A stretch of DNA of 64,000 bases from Enterococcus florum. GTDB lineage: Bacteria > Bacillota > Bacilli > Lactobacillales > Enterococcaceae. The stretch covers positions 34,342 to 98,341 of the forward strand of contig NZ_BJCC01000028.1 of NCBI RefSeq assembly GCF_004309355.1. Direction: 5' to 3'. Within the stretch, counting starts at the first letter, position 1. Every line of letters starts with the position of its first letter. Below are positions 8,847 through 18,989 of this stretch, in pieces. Under the pieces are notes generated by a model. That model did no database searches and was not told the DNA's origin. It saw only the letters and a program-made list of their open reading frames with translations. The translations under genes were made by a program, and so were the position numbers.

Positions 8847-9799
8847 TTCGATGGATAATTGCTGCCTTTATATGGGATCTTTTGATCGGCGATCCTTACC
8901 ACTGGCCGCACCCTACGAAAGCAATTGGACACTTTATCTCCTGGTTTCAGCAAACCTTTACGACAGGCAAGACGAAACGTGAAAAGTACCAGCTGGGAAT
9001 CCTCCTTTGGTTCGTGACGGTTTTGGGCACAGGTGGGATCGTTTACAGTTTGTTGGCATTAACCAAAGAGATCCATCCAATGATCGGCAACCTTTGCTAT
9101 GTCTACTTGGCTTATACTACCTTGGCTACGAAAAGTTTGGCTCTCGAAGGCGAAAAGGTCTATCGAAAATTACGATCGGATACCTTAGACAATGCACGCA
9201 AACAGGTAGCGATGATCGTTGGACGAGACACAAAAGAGTTGTCCGAGGAAGAAATCACCAAAGCCACGGTTGAAACAATTGCTGAAAATACCAGTGATGG
9301 CGTAGTAGCGCCGTTGCTTTGCCTATTTATTGGAGGGCCTGTTTTAGCGATGATGTACAAGGCTGTTAATACACTGGATTCAATGGTCGGGTATTTGACG
9401 CCTAAATACAAAGCGATCGGTTGGTTTTCTGCCAAAATGGATGATTGGTGGAATGTTATTCCGGCTCGATTAACATGGTTATTTTTATTAGCGGCCTCGA
9501 AGCTTTTGCGTATGGACACGGTCAATGCTTGGCGGATCGGGAAAGCGGATTGCCGCAATCATAAAAGTCCAAACAGCGGGTTTCCAGAAGCCGTGGTAGC
9601 TGGAGCTTTAGGTATTCAATTAGGCGGTACGCACAACTACCATGGAGTAGAAATCGTCAAGCCGACGATTGGTCAAGCATTGCGAGCGGCTGAACAAGAA
9701 GACATTTTAAAAGCAAATGCATTATTATATGTGACTGCTGTTTTAAGTTTAGTGTGTTTTAGTATCGGAGCATTAGGTATCACCCATTTCATTTTTTGA
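8843..9799 (+). CDS. cbiB: Adenosylcobinamide-phosphate synthase (membrane)
   Basis: 318 residues. Joins aminopropanol phosphate to adenosylcobyric acid. It is an integral membrane protein whose N-terminus carries the family marker DLLIGDPYHWPHPTKAIG; TVETIAENTSDGVVAPL and MVGYLTPKYKAIGWFSAKMDD are also family signatures. It starts by ATGA overlap with cbiA. Confidence 0.95.
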   Translation: MIRWIIAAFIWDLLIGDPYHWPHPTKAIGHFISWFQQTFTTGKTKREKYQLGILLWFVTVLGTGGIVYSLLALTKEIHPMIGNLCYVYLAYTTLATKSLALEGEKVYRKLRSDTLDNARKQVAMIVGRDTKELSEEEITKATVETIAENTSDGVVAPLLCLFIGGPVLAMMYKAVNTLDSMVGYLTPKYKAIGWFSAKMDDWWNVIPARLTWLFLLAASKLLRMDTVNAWRIGKADCRNHKSPNSGFPEAVVAGALGIQLGGTHNYHGVEIVKPTIGQALRAAEQEDILKANALLYVTAVLSLVCFSIGALGITHFIF

Positions 9800-9813
9800 G
9801 AAGAGGTAGGTCT

Positions 9814-10464
9814 GTGGAATACATAAAAAATCCCCAATTGATCGAAAAAGAAAGCTTTGAGATCATTCAATCGATTATTGATCAAGATTATCCAGCATAT
9901 CGGTTTTACTCTCGGCAGGAAGAACTGATCATCAAGCGGGTCATTCATACGAGTGCCGATTTTGATTACTTGAACAATTTGGTTTTCATCAATCATGCCA
10001 TCAATGAATTGGAAACGTTTTTCTTAGGCGGAAAGGGTACGATTTTTACAGATACAACGATGGCTCTCAGCGGTATCAACAAGCGATTTTTGGATCGATT
10101 GGGAATCGATTATCGCTGCTATATTGCTGATTCAGAAGTAGCTCGCATTGCTAAAGAAAAAGGCATCACGCGTTCGATGGCCGGAATTGAACAAGCAGCA
10201 AAAATCAATGGTCCGAAGGTCTTCGTGATTGGAAATGCACCAACAGCGATCTTCAAAATACTCGAGATGATTGAAGCCGATTCATTAGATACGGTTGCTG
10301 TCATTGGAGCGCCGGTCGGTTTTGTGGGGGCGGCTGAGTCGAAGGAAGTCCTCTATGAAAGTCAACTGCCAGCGATCGTTGCCCGAGGACGTAAAGGTGG
10401 CAGCAATGTCGCTGCAGCGATCGTCAATGCTCTGCTGTACCAATTGGTGGAAAGGGAAAGTTGA
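9814..10464 (+). CDS. cbiC: Cobalt-precorrin-8 methylmutase
   Basis: 216 residues. Moves the C11 methyl to C12 to give cobyrinate. The GTG at 9814 is preferred over the TTG at 9796 because GAGGTAGG precedes it and the protein then begins VEYIKNPQLIEKESFEII as in other CbiC proteins. The catalytic histidine lies in VIHTSADFD (about residues 44-52), and ADSEVARIAKEKGITRSMAG and GNAPTA are family motifs. Stop and cbiD start form a TGATG overlap. Confidence 0.94.
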   Translation: MEYIKNPQLIEKESFEIIQSIIDQDYPAYRFYSRQEELIIKRVIHTSADFDYLNNLVFINHAINELETFFLGGKGTIFTDTTMALSGINKRFLDRLGIDYRCYIADSEVARIAKEKGITRSMAGIEQAAKINGPKVFVIGNAPTAIFKILEMIEADSLDTVAVIGAPVGFVGAAESKEVLYESQLPAIVARGRKGGSNVAAAIVNALLYQLVERES

Positions 10465-11585
10465 TGGAGGAATATGTTTTCTATAACGGAAAAAAATTAC
10501 GAAAAGGCTATACGACCGGATCCTGTGCAGCTGCTGCTGCCACAGCAGCAGCACTTTGTTTGTTCAAGGATCAGCACCACGAGGAGGTCCACATTCAGCT
10601 GCCTAGTCAGGAATGGTTAAAGATTCCGATTCATGCAATCGAAAGGGAAGCGGATTTGTCACGTGCGTACGTCATAAAAGATGGTGGCGATGATGTTGAT
10701 GCCACTGACGGCATGTTGATCGGTGTCGAAATCACGCACAGTGAAAACACAGGGGTTGAGATCGATGGCGGGATCGGAATAGGGCGTGTGACTGAACCCG
10801 GGTTATCAAATCAAGTTGGCGAAGCAGCGATCAATCCTGTTCCCCGCCGAATGATTGTTGATTCGGTTCGAAAGATTATTGGAGAGAAGCAGGGGGCCAA
10901 GGTAGTCGTGTTTGCACCTGCTGGCGAAGAAATCGCCAAACAAACGATGAATCGACGGCTAGGGATCATTGGCGGGATTTCTATTTTGGGAACTTCTGGC
11001 ATTGTGACCCCTATGTCTGAGGAAGGGTGGAAGCAATCCATTTCCTTGGAGCTGGAAATGAAGTGGCAACAGGGACATCGAAAAATCATTTTGTGTCCTG
11101 GAAATTATGGCGAGGATTTTGCGGTTCATGTTTTATGTTTGGACAAAGAAAAAATCGTGTCCATGAGCAATTTTGTCGGCTATGTTTTGAAGGAGGTTCA
11201 GCGAATCGGCTTTGAACAGGTATTAATGGTTGGACATTTGGGCAAATTGATCAAAGTGTCCGCTGGCATTTTTTCGACCCACAGCAAGGATGCCGATGCA
11301 CGGACTGAAATATTAATTGCCAATCTTGCGCTATTGGGGATGCCGAGAGAAACACTGCAACAGATCCAAAGCTGTGTGACCACGGAGGCAGCCGGAGAAA
11401 TCATTGCCCAAGAGGGGTACGAAGAAGTCTATCAAATGATCGTGGAAAAAATCAAACAACGTAGTCAAAACTTGTTGAAATATCGCAAACCAGAGCCGAC
11501 AATTGAGGTGGTTCTCTTTTCTTCAAAGCGAGGGTATCTAGCGTCAACAAGTCCACTTGAAACCGTGATGGAGGAATGGGAATGA
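10464..11585 (+). CDS. cbiD: Cobalt-precorrin-5B C1-methyltransferase
   Basis: 373 residues. Methylates C1 of the ring-contracted intermediate in the anaerobic route. The diagnostic LRKGYTTGSCAAAAATAA lies at residues 11-28, followed by KDGGDDVDATDG and the FAPAGEEIAKQTMNRRLGI-type block. The ATG at 10464 overlaps the cbiC stop by one base; GGAAAGGG lies upstream. CbiD is a marker of the anaerobic, cobalt-early pathway. Confidence 0.95.
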   Translation: MEEYVFYNGKKLRKGYTTGSCAAAAATAAALCLFKDQHHEEVHIQLPSQEWLKIPIHAIEREADLSRAYVIKDGGDDVDATDGMLIGVEITHSENTGVEIDGGIGIGRVTEPGLSNQVGEAAINPVPRRMIVDSVRKIIGEKQGAKVVVFAPAGEEIAKQTMNRRLGIIGGISILGTSGIVTPMSEEGWKQSISLELEMKWQQGHRKIILCPGNYGEDFAVHVLCLDKEKIVSMSNFVGYVLKEVQRIGFEQVLMVGHLGKLIKVSAGIFSTHSKDADARTEILIANLALLGMPRETLQQIQSCVTTEAAGEIIAQEGYEEVYQMIVEKIKQRSQNLLKYRKPEPTIEVVLFSSKRGYLASTSPLETVMEEWE

Positions 11586-12190
11586 TCACAGTCGTTGGAA
11601 TTGGTCCAGGAGGTACTACGGATTTTCTTTTTGGGCAAGCACTGGACAGCATTGAAGCCGCTTCGGTCATTATCGGCAGTGAACGTCAGTTGGAATTGGT
11701 GCCAGAGCATAAACAAATGGTTTGTCATCGCTTGCCGCGTAAACTGACGGAGCTGGAAGACTATTTGTATGATCATTCAACAGATATGATTGTCGTGCTG
11801 GCTTCAGGTGATCCATTGACTTATGGCATCGGCAATTGGCTGATGAACCGTTTTTCCGGCGATCAGCTAACGATTTTACCCGGCATTAGTTCAGTCCATT
11901 ATTTTTTTAATCGATTACGGATTCCTATGGAGGATTGTTATATTACCAGCAGTCATGGAAGAACACCCGATTATGAATTGCTTTTTCAAATGTCTAAAGT
12001 AGGGATGGTTACAGACCAGCAAATCGGTCCTTATCAGCTGGCACAAGAAGCGATCAAAAGAGGGATGAACACAACCTTCTATATCGGTGAGCAGTTGAGC
12101 TATCCTGATGAACAGATTCGCTGCTTCACTTCAAATGAGGTGCCGGATGAAGAGTACGCAATGAATGTGGTGGTGATGATCAATGAATGA
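11582..12190 (+). CDS. cbiE: Cobalt-precorrin-7 C5-methyltransferase
   Basis: 202 residues, an S-adenosylmethionine tetrapyrrole methylase. The start MITVVGIGPGG carries the SAM-binding glycine motif, and VLASGDPLTYGIG and LPGISSVHYFFNRL are family signatures. The ATG at 11582 (ATGA overlap, GGAGG 7 bases upstream) is chosen over the ATG at 11576, which would touch the ribosome site. CbiE and the next gene, cbiT, are separate here, whereas aerobic bacteria fuse them as CobL. Confidence 0.93.
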   Translation: MITVVGIGPGGTTDFLFGQALDSIEAASVIIGSERQLELVPEHKQMVCHRLPRKLTELEDYLYDHSTDMIVVLASGDPLTYGIGNWLMNRFSGDQLTILPGISSVHYFFNRLRIPMEDCYITSSHGRTPDYELLFQMSKVGMVTDQQIGPYQLAQEAIKRGMNTTFYIGEQLSYPDEQIRCFTSNEVPDEEYAMNVVVMINE

Positions 12191-12737
12191 CAAGTGTTTT
12201 ATCCGCGGCGAGGTTCCGATGACCAAGGAGGAAGTGCGAACCATTTGTTTAGCCAAGCTGAACTTAAATCGGGCCAGGCATTTTTTAGACGTGGGAACCG
12301 GCACTGGCAGTATGGCAATCGAAGCAGCTCTTACCTATCCTTCATTAGAGGTTACAGCGATCGATAGCAATCCTAAAGCGTTGGAGCTGCTGGCGCAAAA
12401 CCAGCAAAAATTTCGGCTGTCCACAATCAAGCACATTTTGGGCAAAGCTCCAGTGCCGCTAAGGCAATCATTTGATGCCATTTTCATTGGTGGAACTGGT
12501 GGAAGAATGGCCGAGATTCTGGAATGGAGCTTCGGACTTTTGAAGGCAGAGGGACGTCTGGTTTTGACGTTTATATTACTGGAAAATGCCTTACAGGCGA
12601 TCCAGTGGCTTGAGGACCGCGATTGCGCTTTTCAAGCTGTGCAGGTACAGGTCGGGCAGTACACAAAATTAGGCAAGGGGCATTACTACAAACCACAAAA
12701 TCCGGTGATCATCATCGAAACGAGAAAAGAGGAATAA
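12183..12737 (+). CDS. cbiT: Cobalt-precorrin-6B C15-methyltransferase (decarboxylating)
   Basis: 184 residues. Class-I SAM methyltransferase that methylates C15 and decarboxylates the C12 acetate. The N-terminus [14 protein letters not shown] is specific to CbiT, and the SAM loop is [16 protein letters not shown] (about residues 34-49). It overlaps cbiE by 8 bases. Confidence 0.94.
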   Translation: MNDKCFIRGEVPMTKEEVRTICLAKLNLNRARHFLDVGTGTGSMAIEAALTYPSLEVTAIDSNPKALELLAQNQQKFRLSTIKHILGKAPVPLRQSFDAIFIGGTGGRMAEILEWSFGLLKAEGRLVLTFILLENALQAIQWLEDRDCAFQAVQVQVGQYTKLGKGHYYKPQNPVIIIETRKEE

Positions 12738-12741
12738 CAAT

Positions 12742-13509
12742 ATGGCAAAGGTTCATTTTGTAGGTGCTGGGCCAGGAGATCCAGAACTGATCACCCTAAA
12801 AGGCTATCAGCTGCTTCAAAAAGCAGGTGTCGTCATCTATGCAGGTTCATTAGTAAATCCGGAATTATTATCCTATTGTTCGAATGATTGTGAGATTTTT
12901 AATAGTGCTTCGATGAATCTAACAGAAATCATTGATGAAATGGAGCGTGGTGTAACAGCCAATAAGGACGTTGTTCGACTGCAAACGGGTGATTTCTCGA
13001 TCTACGGTTCGATTCGAGAACAGGTAGAGGAATTGAAAAAAAGAGAGATTTCCTTTACTTGTACGCCGGGAGTTAGTTCGTTTTTAGGCGCCGCCTCTAG
13101 TTTAGGTGTCGAATATACCGTCCCTGAGGTCTCGCAAAGTGTGATCATCACTAGGATGGCTGGCAGAACACCGGTCCCCTCCAAGGAAAGCTTGCGTTCT
13201 TTTGCACAGCACCAAACATCGATGGTGATTTTCCTTTCGGTTCAGGGAATCGAACAGGTAGTCGAAGAATTACTGGCAGGCGGGTATCGGCCATCTACAC
13301 CAGTCGCAGTGATCTATAAAGCGACTTGGCCAGAAGAAAAGAAGATTGTCAGCACATTGGATCAGATTGCGGAGGAGATAAATACGGCAGGTATTACAAA
13401 AACTGCGCTGATCATGGTAGGTGATTTCTTAGGCGATGAATTCTACTATTCAAAATTGTATGATGCCAGCTTTCCTCATGAGTACCGTGATGTGAAGTCC
13501 AATGACTAA
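12742..13509 (+). CDS. cbiF: Cobalt-precorrin-4 C11-methyltransferase
   Basis: 255 residues. SAM-dependent tetrapyrrole methylase with [18 protein letters not shown] at the start, [14 protein letters not shown], and [13 protein letters not shown]. These match CbiF rather than the other methylases. GAGGA lies 7 bases before the ATG. It overlaps cbiG by 8 bases. Confidence 0.94.
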   Translation: MAKVHFVGAGPGDPELITLKGYQLLQKAGVVIYAGSLVNPELLSYCSNDCEIFNSASMNLTEIIDEMERGVTANKDVVRLQTGDFSIYGSIREQVEELKKREISFTCTPGVSSFLGAASSLGVEYTVPEVSQSVIITRMAGRTPVPSKESLRSFAQHQTSMVIFLSVQGIEQVVEELLAGGYRPSTPVAVIYKATWPEEKKIVSTLDQIAEEINTAGITKTALIMVGDFLGDEFYYSKLYDASFPHEYRDVKSND

Positions 13510-14548
13510 ATATGCAGTGCTGGCACTGACACCAGCCGGAATCGAGCTGGCTAAAAAAATTCATATGCTATGGGAAAAGAATTTATCGATCTTCGTCCCT
13601 GAAAGCAAAGCAGAAGCGGATTTATCTGCATTTCCCGGAGGAAGTTTCAAAGCTGGAATCCAGCAGCTGTTTCAGCAATATGATGCCCTGATCTGTGTGA
13701 TGGCAACTGGAATCGTGGTTCGCAGTATTGCAGCAGTTTTAACGGACAAACGGCAGGACCCTGCGATCCTTGTTCTCGACGAAAAGGGAAAACATGTGAT
13801 CAGTTTGCTGTCTGGGCATATCGGCGGCGGCAATCGTTTAGCAAAAGAATTAGCTGATGTATTGGGAAGTGATCCAGTTATTACTACTGCGACAGATACT
13901 CAAGAGGTCACTGCAATCGATTTGTTAGCCAAGGAGATTGATGGATGGTACGACAACTTTAAGGATACGACTAAATATATCAATGGTTTGCTGGCGGATC
14001 ACCAAAAAGTGGGACTGATCTCAGATGAACCGATCGCTGATCTGCGTGGGTTGGTTGCGATTCAGAGTACGGAATCGTTGGAGTCGTTCGCGGCGGTTTT
14101 ACTGATTTCGGATCGGTTAGAACAGCAGCAGTTAGACAAGATCGTTCAGATCGTACCCAGACGGTATGTTCTTGGAATTGGCGCTAAAAGGGGAGTCCCT
14201 TTTTCGGTCATCAGGCAAGAGTTTTTAGGCTTTTGCCGCTTGGAGCAGCGTCATCCTCGAAGCATAAAAAAAATTGTCAGCATTGATTTAAAGAAGGAAG
14301 AACAAGGAATCTGCCAACTTGCTGAATGGTTAGAGGTTCCGTTTGAAACTTATACCTCTCAAGAATTGGCAGAGACAGCAGAAAAGCATCCACAGTCCTC
14401 TTTCGTAAAGCAAACGACTGGTGTGGGCAGCGTGAGCCTTGCTGCTGCAGATTTGGCTAGTGGTGGTCAGGTCGTAACAAAACGTTATGCCAACCAAGGG
14501 GTTACTTTTGCATTAGGAAGGATGAAAGCGAAATGTTATATGTCGTAG
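13502..14548 (+). CDS. cbiG: Cobalt-precorrin-5A hydrolase
   Basis: 348 residues. Opens the delta-lactone of cobalt-precorrin-5A and releases acetaldehyde, a step confined to the anaerobic pathway. N-terminal and central CbiG domains are recognisable by [13 protein letters not shown] and [15 protein letters not shown]; the C-terminal domain has [10 protein letters not shown] and [14 protein letters not shown]. It overlaps cbiF by 8 and cbiH by 16 bases. Confidence 0.93.
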   Translation: MTKYAVLALTPAGIELAKKIHMLWEKNLSIFVPESKAEADLSAFPGGSFKAGIQQLFQQYDALICVMATGIVVRSIAAVLTDKRQDPAILVLDEKGKHVISLLSGHIGGGNRLAKELADVLGSDPVITTATDTQEVTAIDLLAKEIDGWYDNFKDTTKYINGLLADHQKVGLISDEPIADLRGLVAIQSTESLESFAAVLLISDRLEQQQLDKIVQIVPRRYVLGIGAKRGVPFSVIRQEFLGFCRLEQRHPRSIKKIVSIDLKKEEQGICQLAEWLEVPFETYTSQELAETAEKHPQSSFVKQTTGVGSVSLAAADLASGGQVVTKRYANQGVTFALGRMKAKCYMS

Positions 14549-15258
14549 GCTTAGGTCCCGGAGAAAAGGAAAAAATGTCGCTTGAGGCGATCGAGGTTTT
14601 GAAACGAGCAGACGTTATCGTGGGTTATTCTACTTATGTACGTTTGATCAAGGAATTTGTCAAAGACCAGCAAATTGTCAGTACAGGAATGAAGCAAGAG
14701 ATTGATCGCTGTGAGAAAGCGATTGATTTAGCTCTATCTGGTCAGGACGTTGCCGTCATTTCCAGCGGAGATTCTGGTGTCTACGGTATGGCCGGACTGG
14801 TTTTAGAGTTGCTCAGCAAAAGAAAGGAGCAGCTGGAGGTCAAGGTTATTCCAGGGATCACTGCCAGCATTGCCGGCGCTGCTTTACTCGGCGCTCCTTT
14901 AATGAATGACTTTTGTCATATCAGCCTAAGTGATTTGATGACCCCTTGGGAGGTGATCGAAAAGCGATTGCATGCAGCAGCCAGTGCGGATTTTGTGATT
15001 TGTTTGTATAATCCTCGCAGTAAAGGACGGCCCAAGCATCTGGCAAGGGCTTTAGAAATCATTCAGCAATACAAGTCAAAAGAAACGATCATTGGTTTGG
15101 CAAAAGATGTGGGGCGCCAAGAGGAGCAAGCTATTTTAACAACGATCGAGCAGCTGGACGAAACACAGGTGGATATGACTACAGTGGTCCTAATTGGCAA
15201 CAAGGAGACGTTTGTTGCAGGAAGCAACATGATCACACCACGAGGGTATCCGTTATGA
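14533..15258 (+). CDS. cbiH: Cobalt-precorrin-3 C17-methyltransferase
   Basis: 241 residues. Methylates C17 with ring contraction. Family marks are [33 protein letters not shown], and DFVICLYNPRSKGRP. The ATG lies inside the cbiG 3' end, and the stop forms an ATGA with cbiJ. Confidence 0.94.
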   Translation: MLYVVGLGPGEKEKMSLEAIEVLKRADVIVGYSTYVRLIKEFVKDQQIVSTGMKQEIDRCEKAIDLALSGQDVAVISSGDSGVYGMAGLVLELLSKRKEQLEVKVIPGITASIAGAALLGAPLMNDFCHISLSDLMTPWEVIEKRLHAAASADFVICLYNPRSKGRPKHLARALEIIQQYKSKETIIGLAKDVGRQEEQAILTTIEQLDETQVDMTTVVLIGNKETFVAGSNMITPRGYPL

Positions 15259-16013
15259 TTTTAATTCTCGGCGGGACTTCGGACAGCATAAAAATTGCTG
15301 AAGCTTTGAGAGATGCAAGTAAGCCTTTTTATATATCCGTTGTTTCTGACTATGGTCAAAAGCTTGCTTCCAAAGTGACACCGCGAGTGCTTCAAGGCAG
15401 GCTCTCCAAAGAGGCGATGTCGCAAGTAATTGAGCAGCGACAGATCAAGCTTATCATTGATGTGACACATCCATTTGCAGTGGAGGTCTCTAAAACGGCT
15501 ATGGCTGCTAGTCAAGCTAGTCACATCAATTATCTGCGTTTCGAACGTCCTACGGTGATTCCAGAAGGCGTGCTTTTGGCTTCTTCGGTGAAGGAAGCTT
15601 GTGAGCTGGCCAAAGACTATACTGGCAGAATCTATTTGACGACCGGAAGCAAAACATTGCCTGCATTTATCAAATATTTACCAAAAGAACGACTGATCGT
15701 GCGGCTTTTACCAACCTCTGAAGTTTTACAGATGACGGAAGAATTGGGACTGTCTGCCGATCAGATTGAGGGAATGAAGGGCCCCTTTTCAAAAGCGCTC
15801 AATCAAGAATTGCTGATCCATAACCAAGCAGCTGTATTGATTACAAAGGAAAGTGGAAAAGCAGGCGGCTTTTTAGAAAAAGTGGAAGCCTGCCAAGAGC
15901 TAAATATTCCTTGCATCGTGATTGAACGCGAAAAATTAGATTACCCGCTCGCCTATTCATCCATTGAGCAACTGGTTGCATACGTGAAGCAGAACAAGGA
16001 GCTGACAGAATGA
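15255..16013 (+). CDS. cbiJ: Cobalt-precorrin-6A reductase
   Basis: 252 residues. NADH-dependent reduction of the macrocycle. N-terminal dinucleotide-binding segment ILILGGTSDSIKIAEAL, the middle motif DVTHPFAVEVSKTA and the TGSKTLPAF block are those of CbiJ/CobK. Joined by ATGA overlaps to both neighbours. Confidence 0.93.
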   Translation: MILILGGTSDSIKIAEALRDASKPFYISVVSDYGQKLASKVTPRVLQGRLSKEAMSQVIEQRQIKLIIDVTHPFAVEVSKTAMAASQASHINYLRFERPTVIPEGVLLASSVKEACELAKDYTGRIYLTTGSKTLPAFIKYLPKERLIVRLLPTSEVLQMTEELGLSADQIEGMKGPFSKALNQELLIHNQAAVLITKESGKAGGFLEKVEACQELNIPCIVIEREKLDYPLAYSSIEQLVAYVKQNKELTE

Positions 16014-17434
16014 CAGGAGTGATTGCTTTAGTAGGAGCAGGGTTAGGTGACCCGGAGCTTTTGACTGTAAAGGGATTGAGAAAGATCCAAAAAGCAGATG
16101 TGGTGGTCTATGATCGACTAATCAATCCGGCTATCTTAAACAGCTGCAAACCAGGCTGTGAAAAAATTTATGTAGGAAAAAAACCACAGTACCATCCAGT
16201 ACCCCAAGAGCAGATCGAAGAGATTATGATCGAAAAAGCCCAGCAAGGGAAAACAGTGGTGCGGCTGAAAAGTGGTGATCCTTACGTTTTCGGTCGTGGG
16301 GGAGAAGAAGGAGCCTCTTTAAAACAAGCGGGCATTTCATTTGAAGTCATTCCCGGGATCACGTCCTCGATCGGCGGTTTAGCCTATGCTGGGATTCCAA
16401 TCACGCATCGTGATTTGGCAGCGAGTTTTCACATCTATACAGGACATTTGAATAATTCAGAAGCCGCGATCGATTGGGCAACGGCAGCTAAATCAGAAGG
16501 AACCTTGGTCTTTCTGATGGGCATGGCAGGATTAGAAGAGATTACTCAACAGCTTTTGAAGCATGGCAAATCAAAAGAAACACCAGCTGCAGTGATTCAA
16601 TGGGCCAGCAGAAAAAAACAAAAAACCGTCACAGGCACTTTAGAAACGATTTATCAGAAGGCGTTGGAAAAACAGTTGCAGCCACCAAGCCTGATCGTTT
16701 TTGGAGAAGTAGTAGAACGCAGATCCGAGCTGAATTTTTTTGAAGAGCGGCCATTATTTGGAATCAGTATTACAGTTCCTCATACAGAAAAGAAAAGGAT
16801 CACCAGCCAGTTGACTGATCTGGGAGCGGAGGTGGTTGAATTACCGCCGGCGGTTCAGCAATTGAGTACTCAAAAAATAAATGTTCAAGCATATCTACAG
16901 GTGGTTTTTACCGATAAAGCGAGTGTTGAGATGTTTGTTCAGTCAATGGGACGAAACAGCGGTGACTGGCGCCAATTAGGACAGCTAAAACTGATCACTG
17001 TCGGACACCATACAGGTGAAGCCTTGAAGCAAGTAGGGATTCAGCCAGATATTCAACTGTCAACCATGGTGGAATGCTTAGAGATATTATCTGCTGATAC
17101 GCTGATCTTGGGTGAACAACAGGTGATCCGAGAGTTGAACGAGCATGATACACCGGGAACAAAATTTGTTAGTCACACAGAGTTTCTCGAAACACCGCTG
17201 ACCGAACTGTGGCAAACCACGGATCTTTTATACTTTCCTCATTCAAAAGCAGCACGACTGTTCTTACGTGCATTGACTTTTGAAGAAAAAGCAATGCTGA
17301 AGAAGAAAAAAATTATTGTGATGGGGCGAATGACAAAAGCCGTTTTCGATCAAGAAGAGATAGCGGTTATCCAAACCAAAAAACCAGATTATGAAAGTGT
17401 ACTTCATCAGATCAAAGAGGAGATGAATCCATGA
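16010..17434 (+). CDS. cobA: Uroporphyrinogen-III C-methyltransferase fused to a uroporphyrinogen-III synthase domain
   Basis: 474 residues in two parts. Residues 1 to about 240 are SUMT (CobA): VGAGLGDPELLTVKGLR, VVVYDRL, VRLKSGDPYVFGRGGEE, and PGITSSIGGLAYAGIPITHR. They make precorrin-2 from uroporphyrinogen III. Residues from about 250 resemble HemD (ISITVPHTEKKR, VVFTDKASVEMFV, LKLITVGHHTGEAL, LYFPHSKAARLFL), but are more diverged than the separate hemD at 22005. The fusion lacks any CysG-type precorrin-2 dehydrogenase domain. Confidence 0.9.
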   Translation: MTGVIALVGAGLGDPELLTVKGLRKIQKADVVVYDRLINPAILNSCKPGCEKIYVGKKPQYHPVPQEQIEEIMIEKAQQGKTVVRLKSGDPYVFGRGGEEGASLKQAGISFEVIPGITSSIGGLAYAGIPITHRDLAASFHIYTGHLNNSEAAIDWATAAKSEGTLVFLMGMAGLEEITQQLLKHGKSKETPAAVIQWASRKKQKTVTGTLETIYQKALEKQLQPPSLIVFGEVVERRSELNFFEERPLFGISITVPHTEKKRITSQLTDLGAEVVELPPAVQQLSTQKINVQAYLQVVFTDKASVEMFVQSMGRNSGDWRQLGQLKLITVGHHTGEALKQVGIQPDIQLSTMVECLEILSADTLILGEQQVIRELNEHDTPGTKFVSHTEFLETPLTELWQTTDLLYFPHSKAARLFLRALTFEEKAMLKKKKIIVMGRMTKAVFDQEEIAVIQTKKPDYESVLHQIKEEMNP

Positions 17435-18204
17435 AAAAGGCATTGCTAGCCGTGAGTTTCGGGACCAGTTATCCAGAAACACGCAAGAAGACGATTGAAG
17501 CAGTGGAAAGCAGGCTTTCCGAAGCTTTTCCAGAATGCGATGTTTACCGAGCATTTACTTCTAATAAAGTGATCAGGAAAATCAAAGAACAAGAAGGACT
17601 TACCATTTTAACGGTTGATCAGCAAATGCAAAAAATGGTAGAAGCCGGATATGAGGAGGTATACGTTCAGCCGTTGCATGTGATTTCCGGCAGCGAATAC
17701 TCTAAAGCATTGCATCAAGCGATGAAATACAAAGACAGGCTAAAAAAAGTCAAGGTTGGCAAGCCGCTGCTCAGCAGCTTTGAAGATTATCAAAAGATCG
17801 TTGCTTGGCTGGACAGCTTGGCTGCACATCTACAAGCAGATGAGGCCATTGTTTTAATGGGACATGGCAGTCAGCATGCAGCCTTTCCTGTCTATGCTTG
17901 TTTAGACCATATGGTTTATCAAAAACCAATTTTCATTTGTGCCGTTGAAAGTTATCCAGAAATTGATTTGGTCATCGACCGCCTAAAAGAAGAAAACTAT
18001 CGTAAAATCAAGCTTTATCCTTTAATGCTTGTGGCGGGGGATCATGCAACCAATGACATGGCTTCTGATGAGGAAGATTCCTGGAAATCGCGGCTGGAAA
18101 ATGCTGGATTTCGTGTTGAAGCCTTCTTGCAGGGAATGGGTGAGGTGCCGCAAATTCAGGAACGATTCATCGACCATGCAGCAACGATGCTGGAGGAAAG
18201 CTAG
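17431..18204 (+). CDS. cbiK: Sirohydrochlorin cobaltochelatase
   Basis: 257 residues. ATP-independent class-II chelatase that inserts Co2+ early into sirohydrochlorin, which defines the anaerobic pathway. The start LLAVSFGTSYPETRKKTIEAV is typical. Candidate metal-binding histidines lie in VQPLHVISGSEY and in MGHGSQHAAFP. No signal peptide is present, so it is cytoplasmic. ATGA overlap with cobA; cbiL follows after one base. Confidence 0.94.
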   Translation: MKKALLAVSFGTSYPETRKKTIEAVESRLSEAFPECDVYRAFTSNKVIRKIKEQEGLTILTVDQQMQKMVEAGYEEVYVQPLHVISGSEYSKALHQAMKYKDRLKKVKVGKPLLSSFEDYQKIVAWLDSLAAHLQADEAIVLMGHGSQHAAFPVYACLDHMVYQKPIFICAVESYPEIDLVIDRLKEENYRKIKLYPLMLVAGDHATNDMASDEEDSWKSRLENAGFRVEAFLQGMGEVPQIQERFIDHAATMLEES

Positions 18205-18205
18205 T

Positions 18206-18937
18206 ATGGCAAAATTTTACGGAATTGGAACGGGACCAGGAGCTTCTGATTTGTTGACGGTCCGTGGAAAGAGAGTACTGGAAACAGTGGATTGTTTGTA
18301 TACGCCTGAACCAAAAAAGGGCGGTAAAAGTTTGGCACTTCAAATCGTCAGTCCGTATCTTCGAGCGGACTTAGTGATCAAGCAACGGCATTTCCCGATG
18401 GTCAACGACTGGAAGCAAAAACGAATCGCCTGGGATCAAATTGCAGAAGAAATTATTAATGACGTAAAAGAGGGGCTGAATGTTGCATTTATCACTTTAG
18501 GGGATCCTATGGTCTACAGCACGTACAGCTATTTGCTTGAACGAATCATGGGAACTATCGAAACAGAAACAGTTCCTGGAATTTCGTCGTTTTGTCAAAT
18601 ATCTAACAGCCTACAGGTGCCTTTAGTTATTGATGAGGAAAGTTATGCGGTATTGCCGGCAACTGCTGATGAACTAATTATTCGACAAGCACTGACACAC
18701 TTTTCGACAGTTGTTTTGATGAAGGTGTCTATTGCTTTGCCGAAGATTTTAGGATTGCTTAGAGAACACGACCTGACGGAAAAAACAGTCATGGTCAGTG
18801 ATGCCTCAATGGAAGGCTCAAGGATTCAGTGGGATGTCCTGGAAGTTGAAGAGGATACCAAGCTTTCTTATTTTACGACCATGATCGTATACAAAAATCG
18901 GAACCTGACAGCAAGAAAAAGCGAGACCAGCCTATAG
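18206..18937 (+). CDS. cbiL: Cobalt-precorrin-2 C20-methyltransferase
   Basis: 243 residues from the ATG at 18206, which has GGAGGAAAG just upstream; the open frame reaches back to 18029 inside cbiK but that extension is not protein-like for the family. Motifs are FYGIGTGPGASDLLTVRG, FITLGDPMVYSTYSYL, and TVPGISSFCQISNSL. Methylates C20. A 52-base gap with a strong GAGGAGG leads to cbiP, the largest gap within the operon. Confidence 0.94.
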   Translation: MAKFYGIGTGPGASDLLTVRGKRVLETVDCLYTPEPKKGGKSLALQIVSPYLRADLVIKQRHFPMVNDWKQKRIAWDQIAEEIINDVKEGLNVAFITLGDPMVYSTYSYLLERIMGTIETETVPGISSFCQISNSLQVPLVIDEESYAVLPATADELIIRQALTHFSTVVLMKVSIALPKILGLLREHDLTEKTVMVSDASMEGSRIQWDVLEVEEDTKLSYFTTMIVYKNRNLTARKSETSL

Positions 18938-18989
18938 GTAGATGTATGGTCTTTTAGAAAGCAAGGCTTGAAACGAGGAGGAAACAGCG

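Noticed and set aside
18029..18205. N-terminal extension of CbiL
   Set aside because: It lies inside cbiK in another frame, and ATG 18206 has a strong ribosome site and gives the family's normal start.
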